A stretch of DNA of 56,027 nucleotides from Cupriavidus basilensis OR16 (GTDB lineage Bacteria; Pseudomonadota; Gammaproteobacteria; Burkholderiales; Burkholderiaceae): NCBI RefSeq assembly GCF_000243095.1, contig NZ_AHJE01000103.1, forward strand, positions 1 to 56,027, in the 5' to 3' direction. Numbering within the stretch: position 1 is the first letter of the stretch; each line of letters starts with the position of its first letter. The translations under genes were made by a program, and so were the position numbers. The notes beneath the pieces were generated by a model that was given only the letters and a program-made list of their open reading frames with translations, had not been told where the DNA came from and ran no database searches. Positions 40,627 to 50,383 of this stretch are shown piece by piece.

Positions 40627-41580
40627 ATGTCACTTGATTCGACCTTTAGCCCTTCCACGCCCTCCCCGGCCACCGTGCCCGGGGCAGCTGCGCCCGCGTT
40701 CAACCTGATCCGGCCCCAGCCCTATACAGAGTGGGCCCCGCAACTCGATGCCGCCACCAAGGCCGGGTTGCGCCGCGAGCTGGAGCAGGGCGCCGTGCTG
40801 TTCTTCCCCCAGTTGCGCTTCCAGTTCGCGCCCGGCGAGGAGCGCTTCCTGGATAGCCGCTGGTCGGACGGCAAGGCAAAGAACATCAACCTGCGCGCCA
40901 ACGACCAGGCCGTGCGCGGCGCGATTGGCGGCGAGCAGGACCTGAAGGACCTGTACCAGCTGATTCGCCGCTATGCCGAGTACAGCGAGAAGCTGGTGCT
41001 CAGCCTGTTCCCGGAGTATGGCCCGCACATGGTGCGTGCCGGCACGTCGCTGCGGCCGAGCGAGATCGCCGGGCGGCCGGTGAGCTGGCGCAAGGACGAC
41101 ACGCGGCTGCACGTGGATTCCTTCCCGTCCAATCCGATGCTGGGCCAGCGGCTGCTGCGCGTGTTCCACAACATTGACCCGCAGGCGCCGCGCGTGTGGC
41201 GCGTGGGCGAGCCATTCGGCGATTTCGCCAAGCGCTTCGTGCCGAAGACCAAAGGCATGTGGCCGGGGCAGGCGCGGGTGATGGAGATGCTGCATATCAC
41301 CAAGCGCCGGCGCTCGGAATACGACCACCGGATGCTGCAGTTGCATGACCTGGCCAAGGCTGACCTGGACTATCAGGCCAATGTTGCGCAGCAGGAGTTC
41401 CAGTTCCCGCCGGGGTCGACCTGGATCGTATTCAGTGACCAGGTGCTGCATGCGGCCATGCGGGGGCGGGCCATGATGGAGCAGACCTATTACCTGTCGC
41501 CCAAGGCGATCTCGGACCATACGCATTCGCCGGAGGCGGTGCTGGCGCGGATGCTGGGGCGGCCGATGGTGGCGGGTTGA
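40627..41580 (+). CDS. kdoO: Kdo hydroxylase (Fe(II)/2-oxoglutarate dioxygenase) KdoO
   Basis: 317 residues from ATG 40627 (319 from 40621). It hydroxylates the outer Kdo of lipopolysaccharide at C3, giving Ko, as described for Burkholderia and Yersinia. The iron-binding HxD is in TRLHVDSFPSNPMLGQR and a distal His in FSDQVLHAAMRGRAMMEQTYYL. Other marks: LEQGAVLFFPQLRFQF, LVLSLFPEYGPHMVRAGTSL and FPPGSTWIVFSDQ. The gene is in frame with the truncated metK upstream, but TAGAAT (about 40518) and the normal N-terminus suggest its own start. The nearby lipid A acyltransferases fit an envelope theme. Confidence 0.88.
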   Translation: MSLDSTFSPSTPSPATVPGAAAPAFNLIRPQPYTEWAPQLDAATKAGLRRELEQGAVLFFPQLRFQFAPGEERFLDSRWSDGKAKNINLRANDQAVRGAIGGEQDLKDLYQLIRRYAEYSEKLVLSLFPEYGPHMVRAGTSLRPSEIAGRPVSWRKDDTRLHVDSFPSNPMLGQRLLRVFHNIDPQAPRVWRVGEPFGDFAKRFVPKTKGMWPGQARVMEMLHITKRRRSEYDHRMLQLHDLAKADLDYQANVAQQEFQFPPGSTWIVFSDQVLHAAMRGRAMMEQTYYLSPKAISDHTHSPEAVLARMLGRPMVAG

Positions 41581-41629
41581 CGCCTGGCTTGAACCGGCAC
41601 CTGCCTGGCTGCTGGCTTTCGCCCCCGCC

Positions 41630-43042
41630 TCAGCGCATCAGCAGTTTGATCATCGTTTCAAAGCGCTTGCCATAAGGCGGCTTGAGCAGCCCGGCGCCAT
41701 TGATCCCGGACTGGCGGAAGATCGGCTTGAGCTTGGAGAAAGTTTCAAAGCCAGCCTGGCCGTGATAGGCGCCCATGCCGCTGGGGCCTACCCCGCCGAA
41801 GGGGAGGTTTTCCTGGGCAATATGCAGCAGCGTTTCGTTGACACTGACGCCGCCTGCCACGGTTTGCGCCATCACGTGGTCGATCGTGCGGCTGTCTTTC
41901 TCGAACAGGTAGAGCGCCAGCGGGCGTGGCCGGTCGTTGATGAAGCCGATGGCCTCTTCGAGCGTGCGGTAGGTCACCAGTGGCAGCACCGGGCCGAAGA
42001 TTTCCTCGCGCATCACAGTGGCGTCGGCGGGGACATCCAGCAACAGCACCGGCGCGAGGCGGCGGCGCTCCGGGTCCGATGGCGCCTGTGACAGCGGCAC
42101 CACGCGCGCCCCGGCGCGGGCGGCGTCGCTCACCAGGCCGTCCAGCCGCGCGAAGTGCCTCGGGCTGATGATGGTGGTGTAGTCGGGGTTGCCGGCATCG
42201 CCCGGCTGGTCCGGGTAGAGGCGGGCGGCGCAGGCGCGGGCGGCCTCGACGAAGGGCTCGCGCAGGGCCTCCGGCAGCAGCACATAGTCCGGGGCGATGC
42301 AGGTCTGGCCGGCGTTGAGCAGCTTGCCCACCAGGATGCGTTCGACCGCGCGCTGCAGGTCGGCGCCGGGGCCGACGATGGCCGGCGACTTGCCGCCCAG
42401 CTCGAGCGTGACGGGCGTGAGGTTGGCAGCCGCCGCGCGCATCACATGGTGGCCAACCTGGGTGGATCCGGTAAAGAGCAGGTGATCGAAGGGCAGGGCG
42501 GAAAACGCGCTCGCCACCTCGGCGTCGCCATTGATTACCGTGACCTCGTCGGCGGCGAAGATCTGCTGCGCCAGGCGCGCGAACAGCGCGGCGAAGCGCG
42601 GGGTGTACTCGGAGAGCTTGATCATGGCGCGGTTGCCCGCGACCAGCGCGCCCACCAGCGGGCCCACCGTCAGGTACAGCGGGTAGTTCCACGGCACCAC
42701 GATGCCGATCACGCCCAGCGGCTGCGGCATCAGGCGCGATGTGGCGGGCTTGAACCACAGCCCGGTGCTCACCCGGCGCACCCGCATCCAGCGCTTGCCA
42801 TGACGCAGTGCATCGTCGATGCCGGCCACGCTGGGAAAGACCTCGAGCAGGGCGGTTTCCTGGCGCGCTCGGTTGCCGAAATCGGCGCTGATGGCTTGCG
42901 AGATCTCGTCCATGTGCCCGGTCACCAGCTTGCGCAGGCGTCGCAGCCGGTCGGCGCGCACTTCCCAGGCCGGAGCCTGGTCGCGCCGCGAGGCGGCGCG
43001 CATGGCGTCGAATACGGATGACATCTCGGGCACTTCTCTCAT
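41630..43042 (-). CDS. Coniferyl aldehyde dehydrogenase-type aldehyde dehydrogenase
   Basis: 470 residues. An NAD(P)-dependent oxidoreductase of the ALDH superfamily, nearest to coniferyl aldehyde dehydrogenases (CalB). Motifs: PLGVIGIVVPWNYPLYLTVGP, FTGSTQVGHHVMRAAA, the Glu motif TLELGGKSPAIV, catalytic Cys in LNAGQTCIAPDYVLLP, EEIFGPVLPLVTY and LPFGGVGPSGMGAYHGQAGF. ATG 43042 follows AAGGAGAGCGCC. It is divergent from a GMC oxidoreductase 284 bp away, which suggests alcohol and aldehyde oxidation in one pathway. The substrate is inferred only from family resemblance. Confidence 0.89.
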   Translation of the reverse strand: MREVPEMSSVFDAMRAASRRDQAPAWEVRADRLRRLRKLVTGHMDEISQAISADFGNRARQETALLEVFPSVAGIDDALRHGKRWMRVRRVSTGLWFKPATSRLMPQPLGVIGIVVPWNYPLYLTVGPLVGALVAGNRAMIKLSEYTPRFAALFARLAQQIFAADEVTVINGDAEVASAFSALPFDHLLFTGSTQVGHHVMRAAAANLTPVTLELGGKSPAIVGPGADLQRAVERILVGKLLNAGQTCIAPDYVLLPEALREPFVEAARACAARLYPDQPGDAGNPDYTTIISPRHFARLDGLVSDAARAGARVVPLSQAPSDPERRRLAPVLLLDVPADATVMREEIFGPVLPLVTYRTLEEAIGFINDRPRPLALYLFEKDSRTIDHVMAQTVAGGVSVNETLLHIAQENLPFGGVGPSGMGAYHGQAGFETFSKLKPIFRQSGINGAGLLKPPYGKRFETMIKLLMR

Positions 43043-43326
43043 GGCGCGCTCTCCTTGGGGTTGTGCGCTGCCCTTGGCGCGCGAGGCGTTTCGAATCCCG
43101 CACCATATGCCATGCGGCGGCGCCTGGCAATGGAGACCGGTCACTAGCCGCGCGCTTCAAACAACCGTATTGGCCGACCCGCCTTCGCCCTTTCCAGGGC
43201 CCCGGCAACGCCCTACACTGATTTCGCGGCATGCTCTCGGCGTGCCAGCCAGACCGGGTTGACCGGCACTGCCGAAGCGTTCGGCGCAACCCCGGCACAC
43301 TGACCTCGGACCAGGCGGGGAGACGG

Positions 43327-44930
43327 ATGGAAACCACCTTTGACTATCTCGTCGTTGGCGGCGGTTCGGCGGGGTGTGCCCTGGCCGGCCGGCTGGCCGA
43401 CAGCGGCAGCGACAGCGTGGCCGTGCTCGAGACCGGCGGCCACGATCACCATGTGCTGGTGTCGACGCCGGCGGGCTGCGCGGCAATGCTGCCGCGTGCC
43501 GGCAGCCATAACTACGGCTACCGCACCGTGCCGCAGCCCGGGCTGAACGGGCGCCGCGGCTACCAGCCGCGCGGGCGCGGCCTGGGGGGCAGTTCCTCGC
43601 TCAATGCCATGATCTACACGCGGGGCACGCCGTCCGACTATGACGGCTGGGCCACGGCCGGCTGCGACGGCTGGGCCTGGGACGATGTGTTGCCCTTAAC
43701 GTGTCGGACCTGCGCACGCCTAATCCATTTGGCCAGCGCTTTATCGAGGCGGCCCAGCAGGCCGGCTATCGCCGCAATGACGATTTCAATGGCGTGGATC
43801 AGGAAGGCGCTGGCTGGTACCAGGTGACCCAGCATGGCGGCGAGCGCTGGAACGCAGCGCGCGCCTACCTGCATCGCGCCGACGCCGCCGACCGCGCCTG
43901 CAATGGCGGGCGCGACAACCTGCATGTGATGACGGGCACGCAGGTGCTGCGCATCGAGTTCGAGGGCCGCCACGCGGTGGGTGTGGTGGTGCGCCTGGAT
44001 GGCCGCGAGACCTTGCTGCGGGCACGCCGCGAGGTGATCGTGTCGGCCGGCACGTTCGGTTCGCCGCAACTGCTGATGGTGTCGGGCGTCGGCCCTGCCT
44101 CGCATCTGCGCGAACTAGGCATTCCCGTGGTGCACGACCTGCCGGGCGTGGGCGCCAACCTGCAGGACCATCTCGACATCATCATCCATAAGCGCGTGGC
44201 GGCATCCGAGCTGTTCGGCGTGTCGGTGGGCGGCGCGTTTCGCCTGCTGGCCGAGATCCTGCGCTACCGGCGCGAGCGCACCGGCATGCTGACTTCCAAC
44301 TTTGCCGAGGCAGGCGCCTTCCTGAAGAGCCACGCCGGGCTGGACGAGCCGGACCTGCAGCTGCATTTCGTGGTCGGCATGGCCGACGACCATATGCGCC
44401 GCATCCGCCTGGGCCATGGCTACTCCTGCCACGTTTGCGTGCTGCGCCCGAAGAGCCGGGGCGAGGTGCGGCTGGCCTCGCCCGATATCCGCGAGGCGCC
44501 GATGATCGACCCGTGCTTCCTGTCGGACCCGCGGGACCTGGACGGCCTGGTGACCGGCGTGCGGATCGTGCGCCGCATCCTGGCCCAGCCGCAACTGGCG
44601 GCGTTCGGCGGCAAGGAGCTGTATTCGGCGCACCTGCCGGCCGATGGCGGCGACGACAGCACGATCCGCGCAATGATCCGCGCCCACGCCGACACCATCT
44701 ACCATCCCGTCGGGACGTGCCGCATGGGCATGGACGAATACGCGGTGGTGGACCCGCAACTGCGGGTACGGGGCGTGGAGGGCTTGCGCGTGGTGGATGC
44801 GTCGATCATGCCGACGCTGATTGGCGGCAACACCAATGCGCCGGCCATCATGATCGGCGAGCGCGCGCATGACCTGATCCGGCACGGCCCGCGCGTGGTA
44901 TTGCGCATGGCGGAGGTGTTGGCGGTATGA
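43327..44930 (+). pseudogene. GMC-family FAD oxidoreductase (choline dehydrogenase-like), internal deletion
   Basis: A flavoprotein alcohol dehydrogenase. The first part (from ATG 43327) has the FAD loop FDYLVVGGGSAGCALAGRLA, RGRGLGGSSSLNAMIYTRG and WDDVLPL. Then the frame breaks at 43696-43705. The typical segment between WDDVLPLF and NVSDLR (about 25 residues including the WHG motif) is missing. The adjacent frame resumes with VSDLRTPNPFGQRFIEAAQQAGY and carries SAGTFGSPQLLMVSGVGPA, LPGVGANLQDHLDI and the catalytic His/Asn in YHPVGTCRMGMDEYAVVDPQL and MPTLIGGNTNAPAIMIGERA. Net loss is not a multiple of three, so translation ends early. The C-terminal 400 residues are undamaged, suggesting a recent loss or assembly collapse. 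Confidence 0.87.
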
Positions 44931-44960
44931 GGGGCGGGGTCGCGCCCCCCATACCCACGC

Positions 44961-46505
44961 TCAGGCCGTAGCCAGGCGGAAGGTCGATACCGTGTCGCGC
45001 AGCTTGCCGGCCTGGTCGTCCAGCGACTGCGCGGCGGCGGCCGCCTCTTCCACCAGCGCGGCATTCTGCTGCGTGACCTCGTCCATCTGGCCCACGGCCT
45101 GGTTGACCTGCTCGATGCCCGCGCTTTGCTCATCGGATGCCGCGGCGATCTCGGCGATGATGTCCGACACGCGCTTCACCGCATTCTGGACTTCGCTCAT
45201 GGTCTTGCCGGCATCCTCGGCTTGCGCCGAGCCCGTGCGCACGGTGTTGACCGAGCGGTCGATCAGGTCCTTGATTTCCTTGGCGGCGCTGGACGAGCGC
45301 TGCGCCAGGCTGCGCACCTCACCCGCCACCACCGCGAAGCCCCGGCCTTGTTCGCCGGCGCGCGCGGCTTCCACCGCGGCATTGAGCGCCAGGATGTTGG
45401 TCTGGAATGCGATGCCCTCGATCAGGCTGGTGATTTCCGCGATACGGTTGGAACTGGTGCTGATCGCGCCCATGGTTTGCACCATCTGCTGCACGGCGGC
45501 GCCGCCGTGCTCGGCCACGCTGGCGGCATTGCCGGCCAGGCCGCTCGCCTGGCGCGCGTTGTCGGCGTTCTGGCGCACGGTGGTGGTGAGTTCTTCCATG
45601 CTCGATGCGGTCTGCTCCAGCGACGCAGCCTGCTGTTCGGTCCGTGCCGACAAATCGGTATTGCCCGCGGCGATCTGGCGCGCCGCCACGCCGACGGAGT
45701 CGGTTGAATCGCGGACCTCGCGCAGCGCCACGCTTACCCGCTCCAGCAGGCGGTTGAAGGCAGCCGCGGTACGGCCGATTTCGTCCAGGCGGCCCACCGG
45801 CGCGTGGCGTTCCAGGTCCAGGGAGTTGCTGACGTACTCCAGGGTTTCCTCGATCTCGGCCAGGCTGCCGCGGATGCGGCGATACAGCGTTGCCGCCAGG
45901 AAGCCGGTGACGAGCACCGAAACGACGATGACCGCCGAGAACACGCGGACCGCCGTGGTGTACTGCTCGCGATTGTGCTTCTCGGCGAGATCGCCCAGAT
46001 CGCCGTTATAGGTGATGTGATCGTCGATCGCCTTGCGCAAGGCGATCGATGCGTCGTCCAGTTCGCCGCTCACCAGCATGGCATGGGCCGCGGCGAAATC
46101 GTTGGCACGCGATTTTTCCAGCATGGCGGCACGCCCGGCGCGGTAGCGCCTGATCGCGGCGCGGTCGGCTTCGAGCATCTTGCGGTCGGTATCGTCGCTG
46201 ATGTCGTCGCGCTCATACCTTGCGGCGGTGGTGTCGAACTTCTCGTCGGCGCGAGCCAGTGCGGCTTCGGCTTCGGCCTTGGCCTTGGGGTCTTCGCTCA
46301 TGGCGTGCCGGTAAAGCGAGATGCGCATGGCGTTGACGTTGTCCTTGAGCGAAATCAGGGTGCGCACGCTACCCAGCGTGTTGTCGTTGAGGTACTCGAA
46401 ACGCTGTTCCGACTCGCTGAGTTGCCAGATGCCGCCGAGGCCCACGGTGAGCAAGGCGAGCAGGGCCAAGGATAAAGATAGCAACAGGCGTTGGCTGATG
46501 TTCAT
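44961..46505 (-). CDS. Methyl-accepting chemotaxis protein with four-helix-bundle sensor
   Basis: 514 residues. It has TM1 (LLLSLSLALLALLTVGLGGI), a periplasmic 4HB-type ligand domain (about 32-190), TM2 (VFSAVIVVSVLVTGFLAATLY), a HAMP region ending EIGRTAAAFNRLLERV, and a long cytoplasmic coiled-coil. The highly conserved hairpin tip is EGIAFQTNILALNAAVEAAR then AGEQGRGFAVVAGEVRSLA. The C-terminus STFRLATA lacks a NWETF-like pentapeptide, so methylation would rely on other receptors. The signal is unknown. Its promoter region contains a striking 9-5-9 palindrome (46569-46591). Confidence 0.94.
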   Translation of the reverse strand: MNISQRLLLSLSLALLALLTVGLGGIWQLSESEQRFEYLNDNTLGSVRTLISLKDNVNAMRISLYRHAMSEDPKAKAEAEAALARADEKFDTTAARYERDDISDDTDRKMLEADRAAIRRYRAGRAAMLEKSRANDFAAAHAMLVSGELDDASIALRKAIDDHITYNGDLGDLAEKHNREQYTTAVRVFSAVIVVSVLVTGFLAATLYRRIRGSLAEIEETLEYVSNSLDLERHAPVGRLDEIGRTAAAFNRLLERVSVALREVRDSTDSVGVAARQIAAGNTDLSARTEQQAASLEQTASSMEELTTTVRQNADNARQASGLAGNAASVAEHGGAAVQQMVQTMGAISTSSNRIAEITSLIEGIAFQTNILALNAAVEAARAGEQGRGFAVVAGEVRSLAQRSSSAAKEIKDLIDRSVNTVRTGSAQAEDAGKTMSEVQNAVKRVSDIIAEIAAASDEQSAGIEQVNQAVGQMDEVTQQNAALVEEAAAAAQSLDDQAGKLRDTVSTFRLATA

Positions 46506-46568
46506 GTCGGGATGTCGGCGCCCGCCGTGTAGCCGGGCGCGCCGCTTGGTGATTTAAAGGGGATCAAT

Positions 46569-46591
46569 ATGCACTTATGTATTAAGTGCAT
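46569..46591. promoter_or_regulatory. Perfect 9-5-9 palindrome upstream of the chemoreceptor gene
   Basis: ATGCACTTA-TGTAT-TAAGTGCAT has perfect 9-bp arms, in A/T-rich DNA 64 bp upstream of the chemoreceptor start. The symmetry and position favour a repressor or activator dimer site over a terminator, as no T-run follows. The cognate regulator is unknown. Confidence 0.65.
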
Positions 46592-46688
46592 GACATTAAT
46601 ACCAAGGGATTTACGGCAGGACCGGCGCCACCTGTAGCGGGATGGCGCGAGAAAATGCGTGACGAGGCCGTTGACGCGCTCGCTTGCC

Positions 46689-48350
46689 TCAGGCTGGCCA
46701 GGCACGCGCCACCACGCGCGCGAGCGCGGCATCGTCGCCTTCCAGCGTGCCGAACACGCGGCCGTGCTGACGCCCCAGCCGGCTCGCGACGAAGCGCTGC
46801 GCATCGTCGGCGTCGGCATATGCGAGCATCAGCGCCGCCTGCGCCGTCAACACCAGGCCTTGGGCAAAGCGCCGCGCGCCGGCTTCCAGGCGCTCGGGTG
46901 CATCGCGCAGCATCGCCTGCAGCGAGGCAAGCTCTGCCCGCACCGCGGGATGGCCGCCCGCGCGCCGGCCAAGGTCCTGCAGCAGCCGGCCAGCGTCCTC
47001 GGGGTTGCGCTGCAGCGCGCGCAGCACGTCCAGGCACATGATGTTGCCCGAGCCCTCCCAGATCGAGTTGACCGGTGCCTCGCGGTATAGCCGAGCCATC
47101 GGCCCCTCTTCCACGTAGCCGTTGCCGCCCCACACTTCCATGGCTTCGCCGGTGACCTCGATGGCGCGCTTGCAGATCCAGAACTTGGCCGCCGGCGTGA
47201 CAACGCGCTTCCAGGCGGCGGCCAGCGGATCGGCATCGGCCCGCTCGAAGGCATTAGCGAGTTCCATCATGAGCAGCGTCGCGGCCTGGCTCTCCAGCGC
47301 CAGGTCCGCCAGCACGTTGCGCATCAGCGGTTGCTCCACCAGCAGGCGGCCGAAGGCCATGCGGTGCCGCGCATGGTGAGTGGCCTGCACCAATGCGGCA
47401 CGGATGATGGCGGCGCTGCCGATCACGCAGTCCAGCCGCGTATAGGTGGCCATCTCGATGATGGTCGGGATGCCACGCCCTTCCTCGCCAATCAGGATGC
47501 CCGTCGCCTCGCGGAATTCCACCTCGCTGCTCGCGTTGGAGCGGTTGCCGAGCTTGTCCTTCAGGCGCTGTATCTGCACCGGGTTCTTGCTGCCGTCGTC
47601 GCGAAAGCGCGGCACGAAGAAGCACGACAGCGGCCCGTCCTCCGCGCCCATGCGCGCCACCACCAGGTGCGCGTCGCACATCGGCGCGGAGAAAAACCAC
47701 TTGTGCCCGGTGATCGCATACTCGGCGCCACGGCCCTCGCCGCGCAGCGCGCGCGCCACCGTGGTGTTGCTGCGCACATCCGAGCCACCCTGCTTTTCCG
47801 TCATGCCCATGCCGATCATCACGGCGCGCTTGTCGCGCCAGGGCAGGTCGCGCGGGTCATGGTCGGTGGCGAACAGCTTGGGGCCGATCTGCGCGAACAG
47901 CGCCGTTTCCTTCTGCAGTACGGGGATGCTGGCAAAGGTCATGGTGGGCGGGCACAGCGAGCCCGATTCGGCCTGCGCCTGCAGGAAGTAGCCCGCCGCG
48001 CGCGCCACCCAGGCGCCCTCGCGCGGCTGGGCGAACGGCAGCGCCTGCAACTGCTGGCTGCGCAGCAAGGCCAGCAAGGCGTGCCAGGCTGGCGGGAATT
48101 CCACTTCGTCGATGCGCTCGCCGGTACGGCTGTGCGTATGCAATTCGGGCGCGTGCCGATTGGCCTCGGCCGCCCACTGCTGCACATCGGCCTTGCCCAG
48201 GCGGGCTCCGAACACGTCGAGCGCATCGGCATGCCAGCCGCCGCCCAGCCGCTCCAGCGCGGCGCGCAGGGCGGGGTCGCCGGTGAACAGGTTGTAGTCG
48301 GTCAGGTCCGCGACCTGATTGAACACGCGATGGGTGGCGGCTTGCGGCAT
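46689..48350 (-). CDS. aidB: AidB-like acyl-CoA dehydrogenase family protein
   Basis: 553 residues. An acyl-CoA dehydrogenase-fold flavoprotein of the AidB branch (E. coli AidB, 541 residues, adaptive response to alkylation; isovaleryl-CoA dehydrogenase activity is weak). Landmarks: VFNQVADLTDYNLFTGDPAL at the N-terminus, PPTMTFASIPVL, GMGMTEKQGGSDVRSNTT (flavin segment), AITGHKWFFSAPMCDAHLVV, ATYTRLDCVIGSAAIIRAAL and VWGGNGYVEEGPMARLYREA followed by NSIWEGSGNIMCLDVLRA. The unusual N-terminal domain and the SIWEGSGN motif separate AidB from ordinary dehydrogenases. ATG 48350 has AGGAGACCTC upstream. It is divergent from the thiC leader. Confidence 0.9.
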   Translation of the reverse strand: MPQAATHRVFNQVADLTDYNLFTGDPALRAALERLGGGWHADALDVFGARLGKADVQQWAAEANRHAPELHTHSRTGERIDEVEFPPAWHALLALLRSQQLQALPFAQPREGAWVARAAGYFLQAQAESGSLCPPTMTFASIPVLQKETALFAQIGPKLFATDHDPRDLPWRDKRAVMIGMGMTEKQGGSDVRSNTTVARALRGEGRGAEYAITGHKWFFSAPMCDAHLVVARMGAEDGPLSCFFVPRFRDDGSKNPVQIQRLKDKLGNRSNASSEVEFREATGILIGEEGRGIPTIIEMATYTRLDCVIGSAAIIRAALVQATHHARHRMAFGRLLVEQPLMRNVLADLALESQAATLLMMELANAFERADADPLAAAWKRVVTPAAKFWICKRAIEVTGEAMEVWGGNGYVEEGPMARLYREAPVNSIWEGSGNIMCLDVLRALQRNPEDAGRLLQDLGRRAGGHPAVRAELASLQAMLRDAPERLEAGARRFAQGLVLTAQAALMLAYADADDAQRFVASRLGRQHGRVFGTLEGDDAALARVVARAWPA

Positions 48351-48585
48351 GAGGTCTCCTGTGCGGTCTTCTGCGCGCGTGCGCATGGGCATGTCTGATT
48401 ACATGGTAGAGCAAGCGGCGGGCGCTGTGCGGGGCCGGAACGCTGTGCCGATTCGGGCGCTCCACGCCCGCCGCGGCGCGGTCGTGCACCGCAGCAAGAC
48501 GATAAGCTCCCTGAAACGCACGACACTCCAGATTGAAACAGGGGTGGTCAAGCCCCGAGCCTTGTGCTTAAATTCACCCCGTTGG

Positions 48586-48672
48586 ATGAAACAGGGGTGC
48601 CGTACGGATGGGCCGTGCGGCTGAGAGAGTCCCTTCGAACCCGATCCGGCTAGTACCGGCGTGGGAAGTTTC

Positions 48673-48674
<2 letters not shown>
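48586..48674 (+). ncRNA. TPP riboswitch (THI element) of the thiC operon
   Basis: The core is unmistakable: GGGGTGCC, GCGGCTGAGAGAGTCCC with the CTGAGA motif at 48621-48626, GAACCCGATCCGGCTAGTACC and GGCGTGGGAAG. P1 is ATGAAAC (48586-48592) with GTTTCAT (48668-48674). TPP binding closes the structure and lowers expression of thiamine biosynthesis genes. The first ATG of the open frame (48673-48675) overlaps the 3' strand of P1, so in an intact operon it would not be the normal start codon. Confidence 0.96.
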
Positions 48675-50229
<1,555 letters not shown>

Positions 50230-50234
50230 TGCAA

Positions 50235-50264
50235 TAGGTGATTAGGTGATTAGGTGAATAGGTG
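50235..50264. repeat. 8-bp tandem repeat after thiC
   Basis: TAGGTGAT occurs almost four times in a row (TAGGTGAT, TAGGTGAT, TAGGTGAA, TAGGTG), directly after the thiC stop and before thiO. Confidence 0.9.
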
Positions 50265-50336
50265 TGGCGCATGCCCGTGCAGCGCCGCACACGAAGTTCC
50301 GTGCCCTTCGAGGGGCACGCCATGACTTAAAGGAGG

Positions 50337-50370
50337 CCGGTGCTCGCCGCGCCGTCGCGGCGAGCACCGG
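50337..50370 (+). promoter_or_regulatory. 15-bp perfect hairpin between a Shine-Dalgarno sequence and the thiO start
   Basis: CCGGTGCTCGCCGCG pairs perfectly with CGCGGCGAGCACCGG around a CCGT loop. AGGAGG (50331-50336) lies directly in front of the stem, and the thiO ATG (50384) 13 nt behind it. Without a T-run it is not an intrinsic terminator. With the stem looped out, the AGGAGG would be 13 nt from the ATG. Confidence 0.75.
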
Positions 50371-50383
50371 CACAACCATCCCC

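Noticed and set aside
39343..41580. A genuine bifunctional MetK-KdoO enzyme
   Set aside because: The linker between the domains has no protein-like pattern, contains a T8 tract, and both the MetK C-terminus and an independent KdoO start are expected. A deletion is the simpler reading.
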